Assembly: GCF_027912535.1 (NCBI RefSeq)
Contig: NZ_CP115465.1
Coordinates: forward strand, 417,001 to 481,000
DNA: 64,000 nt
Reading direction: 5' to 3'
Source: Brevundimonas sp. NIBR11
Lineage (GTDB): Bacteria > Pseudomonadota > Alphaproteobacteria > Caulobacterales > Caulobacteraceae
The translations under genes were made by a program, and so were the position numbers. Below are positions 44,827-53,982 of this stretch, in pieces; position 1 is the first letter of the stretch, and every line of letters begins with the position of its first letter. The notes under the pieces are model-generated. The model was given only the letters and a program-made list of their open reading frames with translations, was not told the DNA's origin and did not search any database.

Positions 44827-45198
44827 TCAGACCGCTCCGACTTCGCTGAATTTGGAATGCAGGATTTCGGAGTCGAACGGCTTCATGACGTAGTCGTCGG
44901 CGCCGGCGGACAGGGCCTCGGCGATCCGGTCGGGCGCCGTCTCGATGGTGCAGAACAGCACCTTGGGCTTGTCGCCGCCGGGGGTTGCCCGCAGGCGGCG
45001 CAGGAAGGTCAGGCCGTCCATGACCGGCATGTTCCAGTCCAGCAGGACCACGTCGGGCATCAGGCCCGTGCAGTAGGACAGGGCTTCCACGCCGTCGGCG
45101 GCCTCGTCGACCTCGAAGCCCAGACCTTCCACGATACGGCGTGCGACCTTCCGGATGATCCGGCTGTCGTCGACGATGAGGCAGGTGCGGACGTCCAA
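44827..45198 (-). CDS. single-domain response regulator (CheY-like)
   Basis: A 123-residue receiver domain with no output domain. The acidic pocket is in CLIVDDSRIIRKV, the phospho-acceptor aspartate in VVLLDWNMPVMDG and the lysine in DYVMKPFD. The TTG at 45198 has GGGAG at good distance and gives the family N-terminus; the TTG at 45246 is less likely. Located between chpT and cheR, it may receive phosphate from ChpT or from a chemotaxis kinase. Confidence 0.88.
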   Translation of the reverse strand: MDVRTCLIVDDSRIIRKVARRIVEGLGFEVDEAADGVEALSYCTGLMPDVVLLDWNMPVMDGLTFLRRLRATPGGDKPKVLFCTIETAPDRIAEALSAGADDYVMKPFDSEILHSKFSEVGAV

Positions 45199-45286
45199 CG
45201 CGAAGTTCTCCCAGCGGCCGGAATCACCCGCCGCTTCAACCGCCAATATCGCTTCCGGGCGGTTAACGAGGCGTTGGGATTCGGGA

Positions 45287-45952
45287 TTAAGACGGCATGC
45301 GCACGGTCATCGACACCCGGCCCTCGACAGCCTCGACGGCCAGGGATCCGCCGTGCTGATCGGCCGTCAGCCACAGCCAGTAGGGCTGGATCCACTGGCC
45401 CGCGAGGCCTTCGCTCAGGCGCCGGCCGGAAAGGCCGGTCGCGGCCTCGGCCTTCAGCCGGGCGCGGGCGCCCTCGGCGATTCCGTCGATGACGATCTGT
45501 GCGCCCTCATGCCGCACGGCGACCGTGGCGGCCCCGCCCATCGGCAGGGCGCCGACGATCAGATAGGCGAGATTGACCAGAGCGCGGGCCTGGGGCTTGC
45601 CGAAGTCTCCCGCGTCGAGCTTCCAGCCGAGCGTCGCGCGGCCTCCGGCCACGACGTTGTCGACGAGCTCGGTCAGTTCGGCGCCGGTGAATCGTTCGGC
45701 CGTGGTGGCGGCTCCGAAGGCGACGCGGCAGAACTGGACCAGGGCGACCATCTTCTTGGCGCTGTCGGCGATCAGGCTCATGGCGTCGTCGCGCATGTCC
45801 TGGGCCGTGGGATCGTTCAGCAGGTCCAGGCCCGAAATGATCGCACCCGAGGGACTGATGAAGTCGTGGCACAGCTTGGCGGCGATCAGACTGGCCAGTT
45901 CCTGGCCGTCCACGGGCAGTTCTGACGGGGCGGAGACGGCGGCGTCGGTCAT
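45287..45952 (-). CDS. chpT: histidine phosphotransferase ChpT
   Basis: A 221-residue phosphotransferase that mimics a histidine kinase dimer. The DHp-like helix carries H29 in AAKLCHDFISPSGAI, and the degenerate ATPase-like domain lacks ATP motifs. ChpT moves phosphate from the CckA receiver to CtrA and to CpdR. The same operon order with a CheY-like gene is found in Caulobacter. It faces cysQ across 153 bp of divergent promoter region. Confidence 0.95.
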   Translation of the reverse strand: MTDAAVSAPSELPVDGQELASLIAAKLCHDFISPSGAIISGLDLLNDPTAQDMRDDAMSLIADSAKKMVALVQFCRVAFGAATTAERFTGAELTELVDNVVAGGRATLGWKLDAGDFGKPQARALVNLAYLIVGALPMGGAATVAVRHEGAQIVIDGIAEGARARLKAEAATGLSGRRLSEGLAGQWIQPYWLWLTADQHGGSLAVEAVEGRVSMTVRMPS

Positions 45953-46105
45953 GCGGGGCTCGGGCTCTGCGCGGTTCGAAAGTCGGCGGCACCCTCGCGT
46001 GATTTGCCGGATCGCGAAACCGCGCCGGATAGTCTATCCCCCGGCATTCTTGCTTCGGCGTGATCTCGTCCGAAAACCGCCCACACTTTTCGGGATCACG
46101 CCCCA

Positions 46106-46888
46106 ATGACCGACCGACTTTCCGCCGACCTCGCCTCGGGCGTGCTCCACGACCATCTCGCCGACATCGCCGAAGAGGCGGCGCGCGTGATCCTGCCTTA
46201 CTGGCGCGCGGGAGGAGAGGTGTTCGCCAAAGCCGACGACAGCCCGGTCACCCTGGCCGACCGCGAGGCCGAGGCCCTGATCCTGTCGCGCCTCGCCGCC
46301 CTCTATCCCGAGGTTCAGGCCGTGGCCGAGGAACAATCGGAGGTCGAGGGCAAGCCCGAGAGCGCGGCAGACCGCTTCTGGTTGATCGACCCCCTCGATG
46401 GCACCAAGGGCTTCGTCCAGGGCAAGGAGAGCTTCACCGTCAACATCGCCCTGATCGAGGGCGACCGTCCGACCGTGGGCGTGGTCTCGGCGCCGGCGAC
46501 CTCGGTGACCTGGCGGACGGGGCCGGAAGGCGGGGCCCAGATGCGGCGCTATGGCGACGCCTGGCGGACGATCCAGGTTCGGAACCGGCCGAACGAAGGC
46601 TTCGCCCTGTTGAGCCACAGCGTCACCGACGAGGAAGCCGCGCGTCTGGCGGCCCGCCACGGCTGCACGAAATGGCAGGGCACGGACTCGTCGCTGAAAT
46701 TCTGCCTGATCGCCGAGGGGCGGTTCGACGCCTATCCGCGCACCGGCCCGACCATGGAGTGGGATACGGCGGCAGGGCAGGCCGTGCTGGAGGCTGCTGG
46801 CGGACGGGTGTTGAATGCCGAAGGACAGCCTCTGACCTACGGCAAGCCCGACTTCCTCAACGGCGCCTTCGTGGCGATGGGCGGCTAG
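46106..46888 (+). CDS. cysQ: 3'(2'),5'-bisphosphate nucleotidase
   Basis: A 260-residue member of the inositol-monophosphatase fold. Metal motifs are visible: VAEEQSE, WLIDPLDGTKGFVQG and MEWDTAAGQAVLEAAGG. It removes the 3'-phosphate from PAP, a by-product of sulfate assimilation. Its end overlaps by four bases the convergent TPR-like gene. Inositol phosphatase activity is the family alternative. Confidence 0.9.
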   Translation: MTDRLSADLASGVLHDHLADIAEEAARVILPYWRAGGEVFAKADDSPVTLADREAEALILSRLAALYPEVQAVAEEQSEVEGKPESAADRFWLIDPLDGTKGFVQGKESFTVNIALIEGDRPTVGVVSAPATSVTWRTGPEGGAQMRRYGDAWRTIQVRNRPNEGFALLSHSVTDEEAARLAARHGCTKWQGTDSSLKFCLIAEGRFDAYPRTGPTMEWDTAAGQAVLEAAGGRVLNAEGQPLTYGKPDFLNGAFVAMGG

Positions 46889-48135
46889 GCCCGGACGGGC
46901 AGGCCCATCATGAGGGCCTTGGCGCGATCCGCCAGCATAGGAACGCCGTGATCGCGGGCGGCCTCGGCGGCTTCGGCGAGGACAAAGGCGGCCTGACCGG
47001 CGTCGGAGCCCATCAGGTCGGCGCGGGCGATCATCAGGCGGGCCATGGCGATCTGGTCGACGGCCCAGTCCAGGGCGGACGGCGCGCCTTCGCGCTCGGC
47101 CAGACGGCGACGGACGCGGGTTTCGATCCGGGTCAGGTCGGTCAGGTCGCCCTGGGCGGCGGCCGTCTCGATCTCACGCGCGACCAGCAGGTCCAAGGCC
47201 AGGGCCCCGAGGATCGTGCCCTGGCCGGTGGTGAGGGCGACCGACTGGCGGATCGGCTCGATGGGCGCGGTCGCGTCGATGGAGCGGGCGATCTGGATGG
47301 CGACCCAGTCCAGCGGGCTGTGATCCATGAAGAACTGGTCGGCGGCGGCGTCGAACATGGCGTGGCCGGTCTGCATGGCCGCTTCGTCGCCCGCCATGGC
47401 CGCCAGCGCCGCGAGGCCGGCGCCGCAGAGGGCCAGCGCCCGGGCGCGGGTCATGGGGCGGGTGTCCGGCGACGACGCTTCCACGAGGGCGGTCAAGTCG
47501 CGTCCGGCCTGGTCCAGCAGGCGGGCGTCGCGCTGGATGATGCCGCCTTCCAGCGCCAGGGCGGCCGAGTCCAGACGAAGGTCATCGGCCTCCAGCGGAT
47601 TGTGTTTCGTCAAGGCGTGCAGGGCCGCGTCCATCAGGGCGGCGGCGTCCTGGCGGTCCGACAGCTTCTCCGAGATTCTCGCCTGACGCGCCCGGATGCG
47701 CGCGTGGACGCCGGCGCAGGAGGCCAGCGTCGGCAGGCGTTTGGCGTTGACCTCACGGGCCAGTTCGGCGGCCTGTGTGACGGCGTCGCGGTCGCCGTAG
47801 AGGTCGAACTTCACGATCAGGGCCTGGGCGCCGGCCAGGAGGGCGCGGGCGCGGTCGTCGTCGGACTTCGCGGCCTTCAGGGCGTCCTCGGCGGTCGTCA
47901 GGGCGCGGGCGATGCTTTCGGGATGGCCGCTGCGACGCGCATGCTCGCGCCACAGGATGGAGGCTCGGCGCCAGGTCTGGGACGGCTGGGAGCAGGAGAC
48001 CCGGCCGCCGTCGGTCGTCAGCGTCCTGGCCTCGCGCGCCAGGAGGTCGACGCCGATCAGCTCCAGCCAGCCGAGGTCGTCGCTCTCGCGCGCCTGAACG
48101 AACAGTCGCCTCAGATCCTTGCCGAACTCGAACAT
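46885..48135 (-). CDS. uncharacterised helical-repeat protein
   Basis: About 416 residues, nearly all alpha-helical, with repeated Ala-rich helix pairs reminiscent of TPR repeats (for example LDWVAIQIARSIDATAPIEP and DWAVDQIAMARLMIARADLM). No catalytic motif. The start is uncertain: ATG 48135 (MFEFGKDLRRLF) is taken; GTG 48141 has GGAG at better distance and ATG 48165 is in frame. The N-terminal FEFGKDLRRLFVQARESDDLG looks conserved. Convergent with cysQ and divergent from the OYE gene. Confidence 0.75.
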   Translation of the reverse strand: MFEFGKDLRRLFVQARESDDLGWLELIGVDLLAREARTLTTDGGRVSCSQPSQTWRRASILWREHARRSGHPESIARALTTAEDALKAAKSDDDRARALLAGAQALIVKFDLYGDRDAVTQAAELAREVNAKRLPTLASCAGVHARIRARQARISEKLSDRQDAAALMDAALHALTKHNPLEADDLRLDSAALALEGGIIQRDARLLDQAGRDLTALVEASSPDTRPMTRARALALCGAGLAALAAMAGDEAAMQTGHAMFDAAADQFFMDHSPLDWVAIQIARSIDATAPIEPIRQSVALTTGQGTILGALALDLLVAREIETAAAQGDLTDLTRIETRVRRRLAEREGAPSALDWAVDQIAMARLMIARADLMGSDAGQAAFVLAEAAEAARDHGVPMLADRAKALMMGLPVRA

Positions 48136-48286
48136 CGCCACGTCAAATCTCCGCGCGTCCCGCATCGGGACCGTCTCAAGCCTTCGGTCCCTTGTCTAGC
48201 AAACCCGACGCCGCCGGCTGGTTCCGCCGTTGCAGCCGAGGGGTCGGGCGCCTAACTGGTCTCGACCGCAACACCAGGTGTTCCAC

Positions 48287-49387
48287 ATGACGAAGCTTTT
48301 CGACCCCATCGATCTCGGAGCGATCCATCTGAAGAACCGGATCGCCATGGCTCCTTTGACGCGAAGCAGGGCCATCGAAGGGGAAGTTCCCAATCCGCTG
48401 GCGGTCGAATACTACGCCCAGCGCGCCTCGACCGGCCTGATCATCTCCGAGGCCACGCAGATCAGTCGCTCGGGTCAGGGCTATCCGAACACCCCCGGCA
48501 TCTTCACCGCTGAACAGGTCGCCGGCTGGAAGCCGATCACCGACGCGGTCCACGCCAAGGGCGGCAAGATGGTCGCCCAGCTGTGGCACGTGGGCCGGGT
48601 GTCGCTGTCCGACTATCAGCCGGACGGACTGCCGGGCTTCGCGCCGTCCGCCATCGCCATCGCGAGCGGTCAGGGCATGCGCCCGGACTTCTCGATGACC
48701 GACTTCGAGACCCCGCGGGCCCTTACGGTCGAGCAGATCGAGGCGATCGTCGGCGACTATGTCCACGCGGCGAAGAACGCGATCGAGGCGGGGTTTGACG
48801 GCGTCGAGATCCATGCCGCCAACGGCTATCTGATCGACCAATTCCTGAAGGACGGCGCGAACAAGCGCGAGGACCAGTACGGCGGCTCGGTCGAGAACCG
48901 CGCGCGTTTCATGCTGGAAGTGACGACCGCCGTGGTGGACGCGATCGGGGCGGACCGCACCGGCATTCGCCTGTCGCCGTCGAACGGAGCGAACGGGACG
49001 CTCGACAGCGATCCGGCCTCCATCTTCCTGTATGCCGCCGCCGCCCTTAAGCCGTTCGGCTTGGCCTATCTGCACCTGATCGAGGGCGAAGAAGGTACGC
49101 CCATGTCGATCAAGAACGGCGCCCCGCAGCTGGCCAAACAGATGCGCGAGGCCTTCGGCGGGCCGGTGATGCTGAACGGCGGCCTGACGCGCGAACTGGC
49201 CGAAAAGGCGCTCGCCGAGGGCCGCGCCGATCTGGTCAGCTCCGGCGTGCCGGTCCTCTCAAATCCGGACCTGGTCGAGCGCTGGAAAAAGAACGCGCCG
49301 CTCAACGCACCCGACAAGGCGACCTTCTACGGCGGCGGCGCCAAGGGCTACACCGACTACCCGTTCCTGGAAACGGCCGAAGCCTGA
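48287..49387 (+). CDS. Old Yellow Enzyme family ene-reductase
   Basis: A 366-residue FMN-dependent oxidoreductase. Blocks include KNRIAMAPLTRSRA (FMN), VAQLWHVGRVS, the substrate pair in VEIHAANGYLIDQFL (His-x-x-Asn) and EDQYGGSVENRARF. OYE enzymes reduce activated C=C bonds, nitrate esters and quinones with NAD(P)H; the natural substrate is unknown. AGGTG lies before the ATG. Confidence 0.92.
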   Translation: MTKLFDPIDLGAIHLKNRIAMAPLTRSRAIEGEVPNPLAVEYYAQRASTGLIISEATQISRSGQGYPNTPGIFTAEQVAGWKPITDAVHAKGGKMVAQLWHVGRVSLSDYQPDGLPGFAPSAIAIASGQGMRPDFSMTDFETPRALTVEQIEAIVGDYVHAAKNAIEAGFDGVEIHAANGYLIDQFLKDGANKREDQYGGSVENRARFMLEVTTAVVDAIGADRTGIRLSPSNGANGTLDSDPASIFLYAAAALKPFGLAYLHLIEGEEGTPMSIKNGAPQLAKQMREAFGGPVMLNGGLTRELAEKALAEGRADLVSSGVPVLSNPDLVERWKKNAPLNAPDKATFYGGGAKGYTDYPFLETAEA

Positions 49388-49441
49388 CTTGACGCGACAG
49401 CCGGTTCGGCGTGTTCAGACGCCGGACCGGACCGTCCGCGT

Positions 49442-50137
49442 TCAGGAGCCGAAACGGGCGTTCTCGGGGACGTCTTCGAGCCGGCAGAAGTTCCACAGGT
49501 CGTCTTCGGCCGTATCGACGTCGTCGCCAAGGCGGGCCTGACGCTTGATGACGTCCGTGCCGAGCACCTCATAGGTGACATTGTAGGCGCCCGCGTCACC
49601 GCCGCGCTCGGTGCGGCAGCGCTGTTCTTCCTTCCAGCTGTTCGGCCCGGTCTGGAGAAACTGGCCCGGTTCGCACCCGCCGAAGTCGATGGTGAAGCTG
49701 GTCGGGGTCAGCCAGGCCAGATCGCCCTCGCCCGGCCAGACCTGATCGCATTCCTTCTCGCCACGGACGTAGTAGCCGAGCGTCATCGGGATGGGCGGGG
49801 GCTCTGTCTCGCCGGCGGCCAGGGTCACTCCGGCGGGTTCAGCGTCTTCGGCGTCCGCGTCGTCGGCCGTGGAGGCGAGTAGATCCTCCAGGGCGCGGTC
49901 GCCGCTCGATGCCTGCGATCGCGTGGGCGCGGAAGGGCGCGCGCGCGTCGCCTGCGGTCGTTCTGCGGCGGTCAGGGGCGGCTGGGCGTTCGGCCGTGTC
50001 GACAGAGTGGACTCCGCCGGCGCGCCATTCAGCGCCCGGGTTGCGGCGGAACCGCTGGTCTGGGCCAGCGTGGCCCCCGCCGCCAGCAGGAGGCTGCCCG
50101 TCAGGGCCGTTCCGAGAATCTTCGCACGCAGGGTCAT
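49442..50137 (-). CDS. uncharacterised secreted protein
   Basis: A 231-residue protein. Residues 1-25 are a signal peptide (LTGSLLLAAGATLAQ). A low-complexity, Ala/Pro/Arg-rich linker of about 80 residues follows. The C-terminal part (from MTLGYYVRGEKECDQVWPG) has several cysteines, likely in disulfides. I do not recognise the domain. It lies 51 bp downstream of prfC on the same strand. Confidence 0.7.
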   Translation of the reverse strand: MTLRAKILGTALTGSLLLAAGATLAQTSGSAATRALNGAPAESTLSTRPNAQPPLTAAERPQATRARPSAPTRSQASSGDRALEDLLASTADDADAEDAEPAGVTLAAGETEPPPIPMTLGYYVRGEKECDQVWPGEGDLAWLTPTSFTIDFGGCEPGQFLQTGPNSWKEEQRCRTERGGDAGAYNVTYEVLGTDVIKRQARLGDDVDTAEDDLWNFCRLEDVPENARFGS

Positions 50138-50188
50138 GTCGTCTTTCCAGCAGGCCGGGACGACAAAACGATGGCGGAGGCGTGAGGT

Positions 50189-51820
50189 TCAGCCCCGTTC
50201 CTTCGTCTTGGTGAAGGCGACCTTCGGGAAGCGCTCCATGACGTAGCCGGTCTCCCAGCTGGACTTGGCCAGGAAGACCGGGGCCTGGTCGATGTCGCGG
50301 GCCATCTGGCCGCGGTATTTGGACATGAAGTCCTCGACGTCGGCCTTCTCACCGTCGATCCAGCGCGCCTCGGCATAGGGGCTGTGTTCGAAGATGACTT
50401 CGAGGCCGTATTCTTCGCCCAGACGGTCGGCCATGACCTCGAACTGAAGCTGGCCCACGGCGCCGACGATGAAGTCCGCCCCGATTTCCGGGCGGAACAG
50501 CTGGGTGACGCCTTCCTCGGCCAGGCCGTCCAGCGCCTTCTTCAGGTGCTTGGCCTTGAGCGGATCCTTGACCCGTACGCGCTGGAGGATTTCGGGAGCG
50601 AAGTTCGGCAGGCCGGCGAAGCGGATCATCCCGCTTTCCGAGAGGCTGTCGCCGACGCGCAGGACGCCGTGGTTCGGGATGCCGATAACGTCGCCGGCGA
50701 AGGCGTCGTCCGCCAGTTCGCGGTCCGAGGCGAAGAACATGATGGGGGCGTTCACCGACAGCTGCTTGCCGGTGTTCTGGACCTTCAGCTTCATGCCGCG
50801 CTTGAAGCTGCCGGACGCCATACGGAACATGGCGATGCGGTCGCGGTGGTTGGGGTCCATGTTGGCCTGGACCTTGAAGACGAAGCCGGTGACCTCGTTG
50901 GACCCCGGCTGGACCGTCAGTTCGACGGGAGCGGGGGCGTTGCGGGTCTCGGGCGGAGCCTCCTTGCGCGCCGGCATGACCTTGGGCGGAGGGGCCCATT
51001 CGCCGATGGCGGCCAGCAGTTCGTCGATGCCGAAGTGGCGGAGCGCCGAACCCCACAGAACCGGCGTCATGTGGCCTTCGAGGAAGGACTGGCGGTCGAA
51101 GGTCGGATAGCCCGCCTCGACCAGTTCCTGAGCGTCGATCATCGCCTGATGCTCGCCCTCTTCGAAATATTCGGCGGCCTCCGACAGCGGGAGGGCGGCG
51201 GGATGGGCGACCTCGTCCTTCGAACCGGCCGGCTTCTTGGCGTAGGGCTGGAAGCGGCCGGTCCCCATCTCGACCATGCCGCGCAGACGGTTGCCGCTTT
51301 CGGCCGGCCACCAGATGGGGGCGGGGTCGAGCTGAAGCCGTGACGCGATCTCGTCCAGCAGGGCCATCGGGTCCTGGGCTTCGCGGTCCAGCTTGTTGAT
51401 GAAGGTGATGATCGGGATGTCGCGCAGGCGGCAGACCTCGAACAGCTTCAGCGTCTGCGGCTCGATACCCTTGGCGGCGTCCAGCACCATGATGGCGCAG
51501 TCGGCGGCAGTGAGGGTGCGATAGGTGTCTTCCGAGAAGTCCTCGTGGCCCGGCGTATCGAGCAGGTTGAACATCTTGCCGTCGTGCTCGAACGTCATGA
51601 CCGAGGCGGAGACGGAAATGCCGCGCTCCTTCTCAATCTTCATCCAGTCGGACTGGGTGCGCCGGTTCTCGCCGCGCGCCCGCACCGCGCCGGCCGCCCG
51701 GATGGCCCCGCCGGACAGCAGGATATGCTCCGTCAGCGTCGTCTTGCCGGCGTCGGGGTGGGCGATGATGGCGAAGGTCCGGCGGCGACCGGCCTCCTGT
51801 TCGAGGGTGAGTTTCGACAT
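50189..51820 (-). CDS. prfC: peptide chain release factor 3
   Basis: A 543-residue translational GTPase. G1 motif AHPDAGKTT is at residues 20-28, RGISVSASVM is the switch region, DTPGHEDFSEDT is G3 and NKLD is G4. The C-terminal RF3-specific domain (FRPEIGADFIVGAVGQLQFEV) is present. It recycles RF1/RF2 from the ribosome. ATG 51820 is chosen from homology; no ribosome site is obvious and the upstream extension is not needed. RF3 length is normal; it is not a Tet(M)-type resistance protein. Confidence 0.95.
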   Translation of the reverse strand: MSKLTLEQEAGRRRTFAIIAHPDAGKTTLTEHILLSGGAIRAAGAVRARGENRRTQSDWMKIEKERGISVSASVMTFEHDGKMFNLLDTPGHEDFSEDTYRTLTAADCAIMVLDAAKGIEPQTLKLFEVCRLRDIPIITFINKLDREAQDPMALLDEIASRLQLDPAPIWWPAESGNRLRGMVEMGTGRFQPYAKKPAGSKDEVAHPAALPLSEAAEYFEEGEHQAMIDAQELVEAGYPTFDRQSFLEGHMTPVLWGSALRHFGIDELLAAIGEWAPPPKVMPARKEAPPETRNAPAPVELTVQPGSNEVTGFVFKVQANMDPNHRDRIAMFRMASGSFKRGMKLKVQNTGKQLSVNAPIMFFASDRELADDAFAGDVIGIPNHGVLRVGDSLSESGMIRFAGLPNFAPEILQRVRVKDPLKAKHLKKALDGLAEEGVTQLFRPEIGADFIVGAVGQLQFEVMADRLGEEYGLEVIFEHSPYAEARWIDGEKADVEDFMSKYRGQMARDIDQAPVFLAKSSWETGYVMERFPKVAFTKTKERG

Positions 51821-52002
51821 GCGGCGGGGGAGGTAGCGCGCGGGGCCGCCAAAGTCACGCGAGGCGGGCGCCAAGCCGTTCTCGAAGGACTGTCGAGAAA
51901 GGCCGCAAAATCCCCTCGCCAAACAGGGTCTTTAGAGTCATGCTCCCGTTGTGAGACGTTCCGGACGTGAGCCGGGGCGCCGCAGGGAAGAAGGAAACGG
52001 CC

Positions 52003-52164
52003 ATGGCTCTGCTGGATTCGGCCCACCACATTTCAAGCGTTCGCGCGCCGTCGAAACGGTTCACGGAACGCGAGTTTCATCCCGCCGTCTGCCTGCTGAC
52101 CGGCTTCGGCGTGATCTTCGGCGCCGCCGGCCTGGTGCACTTGGTCTTCAACGTCCTGATGTAA
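52003..52164 (+). CDS. small single-span membrane protein
   Basis: A 53-residue protein: a short polar N-terminus (MALLDSAHHISSVRAPSKRF) then one hydrophobic helix (AVCLLTGFGVIFGAAGLVHLVF). AAGGAAA precedes ATG 52003; an in-frame start at 51967 is less likely. Function unknown. It sits in the divergent space upstream of prfC and faces the HEYGH peptidase gene end. Confidence 0.6.
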   Translation: MALLDSAHHISSVRAPSKRFTEREFHPAVCLLTGFGVIFGAAGLVHLVFNVLM

Positions 52165-52185
52165 CGGGCGCCGCGACGGCGAGGA

Positions 52186-53811
52186 TCACCCGCCGCCGCC
52201 TGCGTCTTCTCCGGGCGCTTCTTCGGGCGGAGCCTCGCCGGCGGCCTCGACCGACAAGCCGGCGTCGGCGCGCGCCTGGGCTAGGAGCACCCGCGCCTGG
52301 GTCCGCGTCGCATTGGCGTGAGGGCTGTTCGCCACCGGGCTCAGCATCCGCACTGCTTCCAGATCGCGATCTCGCGCCATCAGCGCGCGGGCGTAGCGCA
52401 TTCGCACATCGAAGGACTGGGGCGCCAGTTCGTTGGCGACCTGAAGCGTCGTCAGGTCGTTGGGCGAGGGATAGCCCTCGGCGTTCACGCGCGACCGGTC
52501 CAGGGCGACATAGGTCTGGAAATCCAGAGGGTCGAGATCGAGCGAACGCGCCAGATAGCCGCGCGCCTGACGGACCTGGGCGGGAGCCGCCTCGCCGTTC
52601 GACATGGACTGGTCCAGCAGGATCTCGCCCGCCAGCCTCAGCGCCCGGGCGTCGGTCGATCCATCCGAGAGCAGGGGCGCCAGGGTGGCGACGGCGGCGT
52701 CGTCGTCGCCCGACAGCCGCTGCGCGCGCGCCCTGACCTTGAGGCTGGCGGGATCGGTCGGATTGACGGCGGCGCCGGCCAGGGCGTCGCGGATCAGATC
52801 GGCGCGTTCTTCGGCGTATTCGGCGCGCGCTTCAGCGGTCCGAGCCTCGTAGGCGGCGTCGGTTTCGCCGTCGAGCCGGGTCGGGGTGATCTCGCGCTCG
52901 GTCGGATCCATGCGGTCCAGCCGCAGGTCGAGCCAGGCCAGACGGCCTTCGTCCGGCGTCATCGCCGTGACGGCGACCGCCGGGTTCGGCACATCGATCT
53001 GGGGCGTCAGATAGATCATCGTCCCCAAGACATAGCTGCGGATCTCGGCCTGAAGCTGCTCGGCCGTCATGCCCACCGTGCCGGGCAGGGCATCGACCGG
53101 ATCGGCGCCCTCGGAGACCGCATTCAGATAGACGCCCAGCTTGCGACGCCGCTCGGGGTCGCTGAGGAAATAGTGGGCCATGGCCCAGGACAGGGCGTAG
53201 TAGTCCGCACCCCGGTAGCGCCCCCGGGAGTCGATGCGCCAGCGCAGCACGTCAGAAAGCGGCGGCCAGGTGTAGTAGGAGCCGTTCAGCGACCGCATGC
53301 GGCCTTCATTAATGCGACCGATCTGGAACCGGCCGTTCCGGATCTGGACGGTGGCGTAGTATTCGGCGAACCCCTCCACGAACCAGGCGGGATAGGCGTT
53401 CGACGCCATCTGGAACATGAAGTGGTGACCGTACTCGTGGAAGATCACGTCGTCCGCCATCGCGCTTTCGGTGTTGGCGACCGCATGAATGCGGCCCCCC
53501 GTCGGCGAATAGAAACCGCCGATGGTCGGGCTGATGCCCGGCGAGGCGCGGCGCATGTCGTCCTGACCGCCGGCCAGGAAGATCTCCAGCTTGGGGATCT
53601 CGTGGTCGATGCGGATCGGATAGTAGACGCGCAGCAGGGCGTCGAACCGCTCCACCTTCTGGGCGTAGCTGGTGATCGCCCCGCGCGAGGTGTCGCCGTA
53701 GATGATGAAGTGATCGGTCTCGGCCCGCAGCCATTCGGCATGAGCCGACCCCGCGCCGAGCATAAGCGCCGCGACGGCGCAGACCGTCCGCATCAGTGAA
53801 GACCGTTTCAT
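52186..53811 (-). CDS. exported HEYGH metallopeptidase with TPR-like C-terminus
   Basis: A 541-residue exported protein. Residues 1-25 are a signal peptide ending SAHAE. The zinc motif H125-E-Y-G-H129 lies in DDVIFHEYGHHFMFQMAS, with a third ligand likely in WFVEGFAEYYA. From about residue 320 the chain is helical, with TPR-like repeats (for example ADLIRDALAGAAVNPTDPAS) and ends in a Glu/Gly-rich tail. Substrate unknown. ATG 53811 is chosen from the signal peptide; the ORF's extra 126 codons lack homology. Confidence 0.82.
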   Translation of the reverse strand: MKRSSLMRTVCAVAALMLGAGSAHAEWLRAETDHFIIYGDTSRGAITSYAQKVERFDALLRVYYPIRIDHEIPKLEIFLAGGQDDMRRASPGISPTIGGFYSPTGGRIHAVANTESAMADDVIFHEYGHHFMFQMASNAYPAWFVEGFAEYYATVQIRNGRFQIGRINEGRMRSLNGSYYTWPPLSDVLRWRIDSRGRYRGADYYALSWAMAHYFLSDPERRRKLGVYLNAVSEGADPVDALPGTVGMTAEQLQAEIRSYVLGTMIYLTPQIDVPNPAVAVTAMTPDEGRLAWLDLRLDRMDPTEREITPTRLDGETDAAYEARTAEARAEYAEERADLIRDALAGAAVNPTDPASLKVRARAQRLSGDDDAAVATLAPLLSDGSTDARALRLAGEILLDQSMSNGEAAPAQVRQARGYLARSLDLDPLDFQTYVALDRSRVNAEGYPSPNDLTTLQVANELAPQSFDVRMRYARALMARDRDLEAVRMLSPVANSPHANATRTQARVLLAQARADAGLSVEAAGEAPPEEAPGEDAGGGG

Positions 53812-53982
53812 ATCGACCCCGCAAACAACCACCCGCCGAGAGGATGGGCGAAAGGAAGAGGCGGTGTAAAGCGCTGCCGTCGAAGTGCACGGAGACGCGA
53901 CGATCTCTCGCGATCGGACGACCGGTGGTTGACTTGCCGCCTGTATGGCGTCTCGTGGTTTTCTGGCTTCGAAGGGAAACGG

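Noticed and set aside
45262..45286. CtrA box between chpT and the response-regulator gene
   Set aside because: TTAAC and TTAA occur but about 20 bp apart rather than 7, so they do not form a proper box.
50189..51820. Ribosomal-protection tetracycline resistance protein
   Set aside because: The GTPase has RF3 length and RF3-specific C-terminal blocks, so it is release factor 3.
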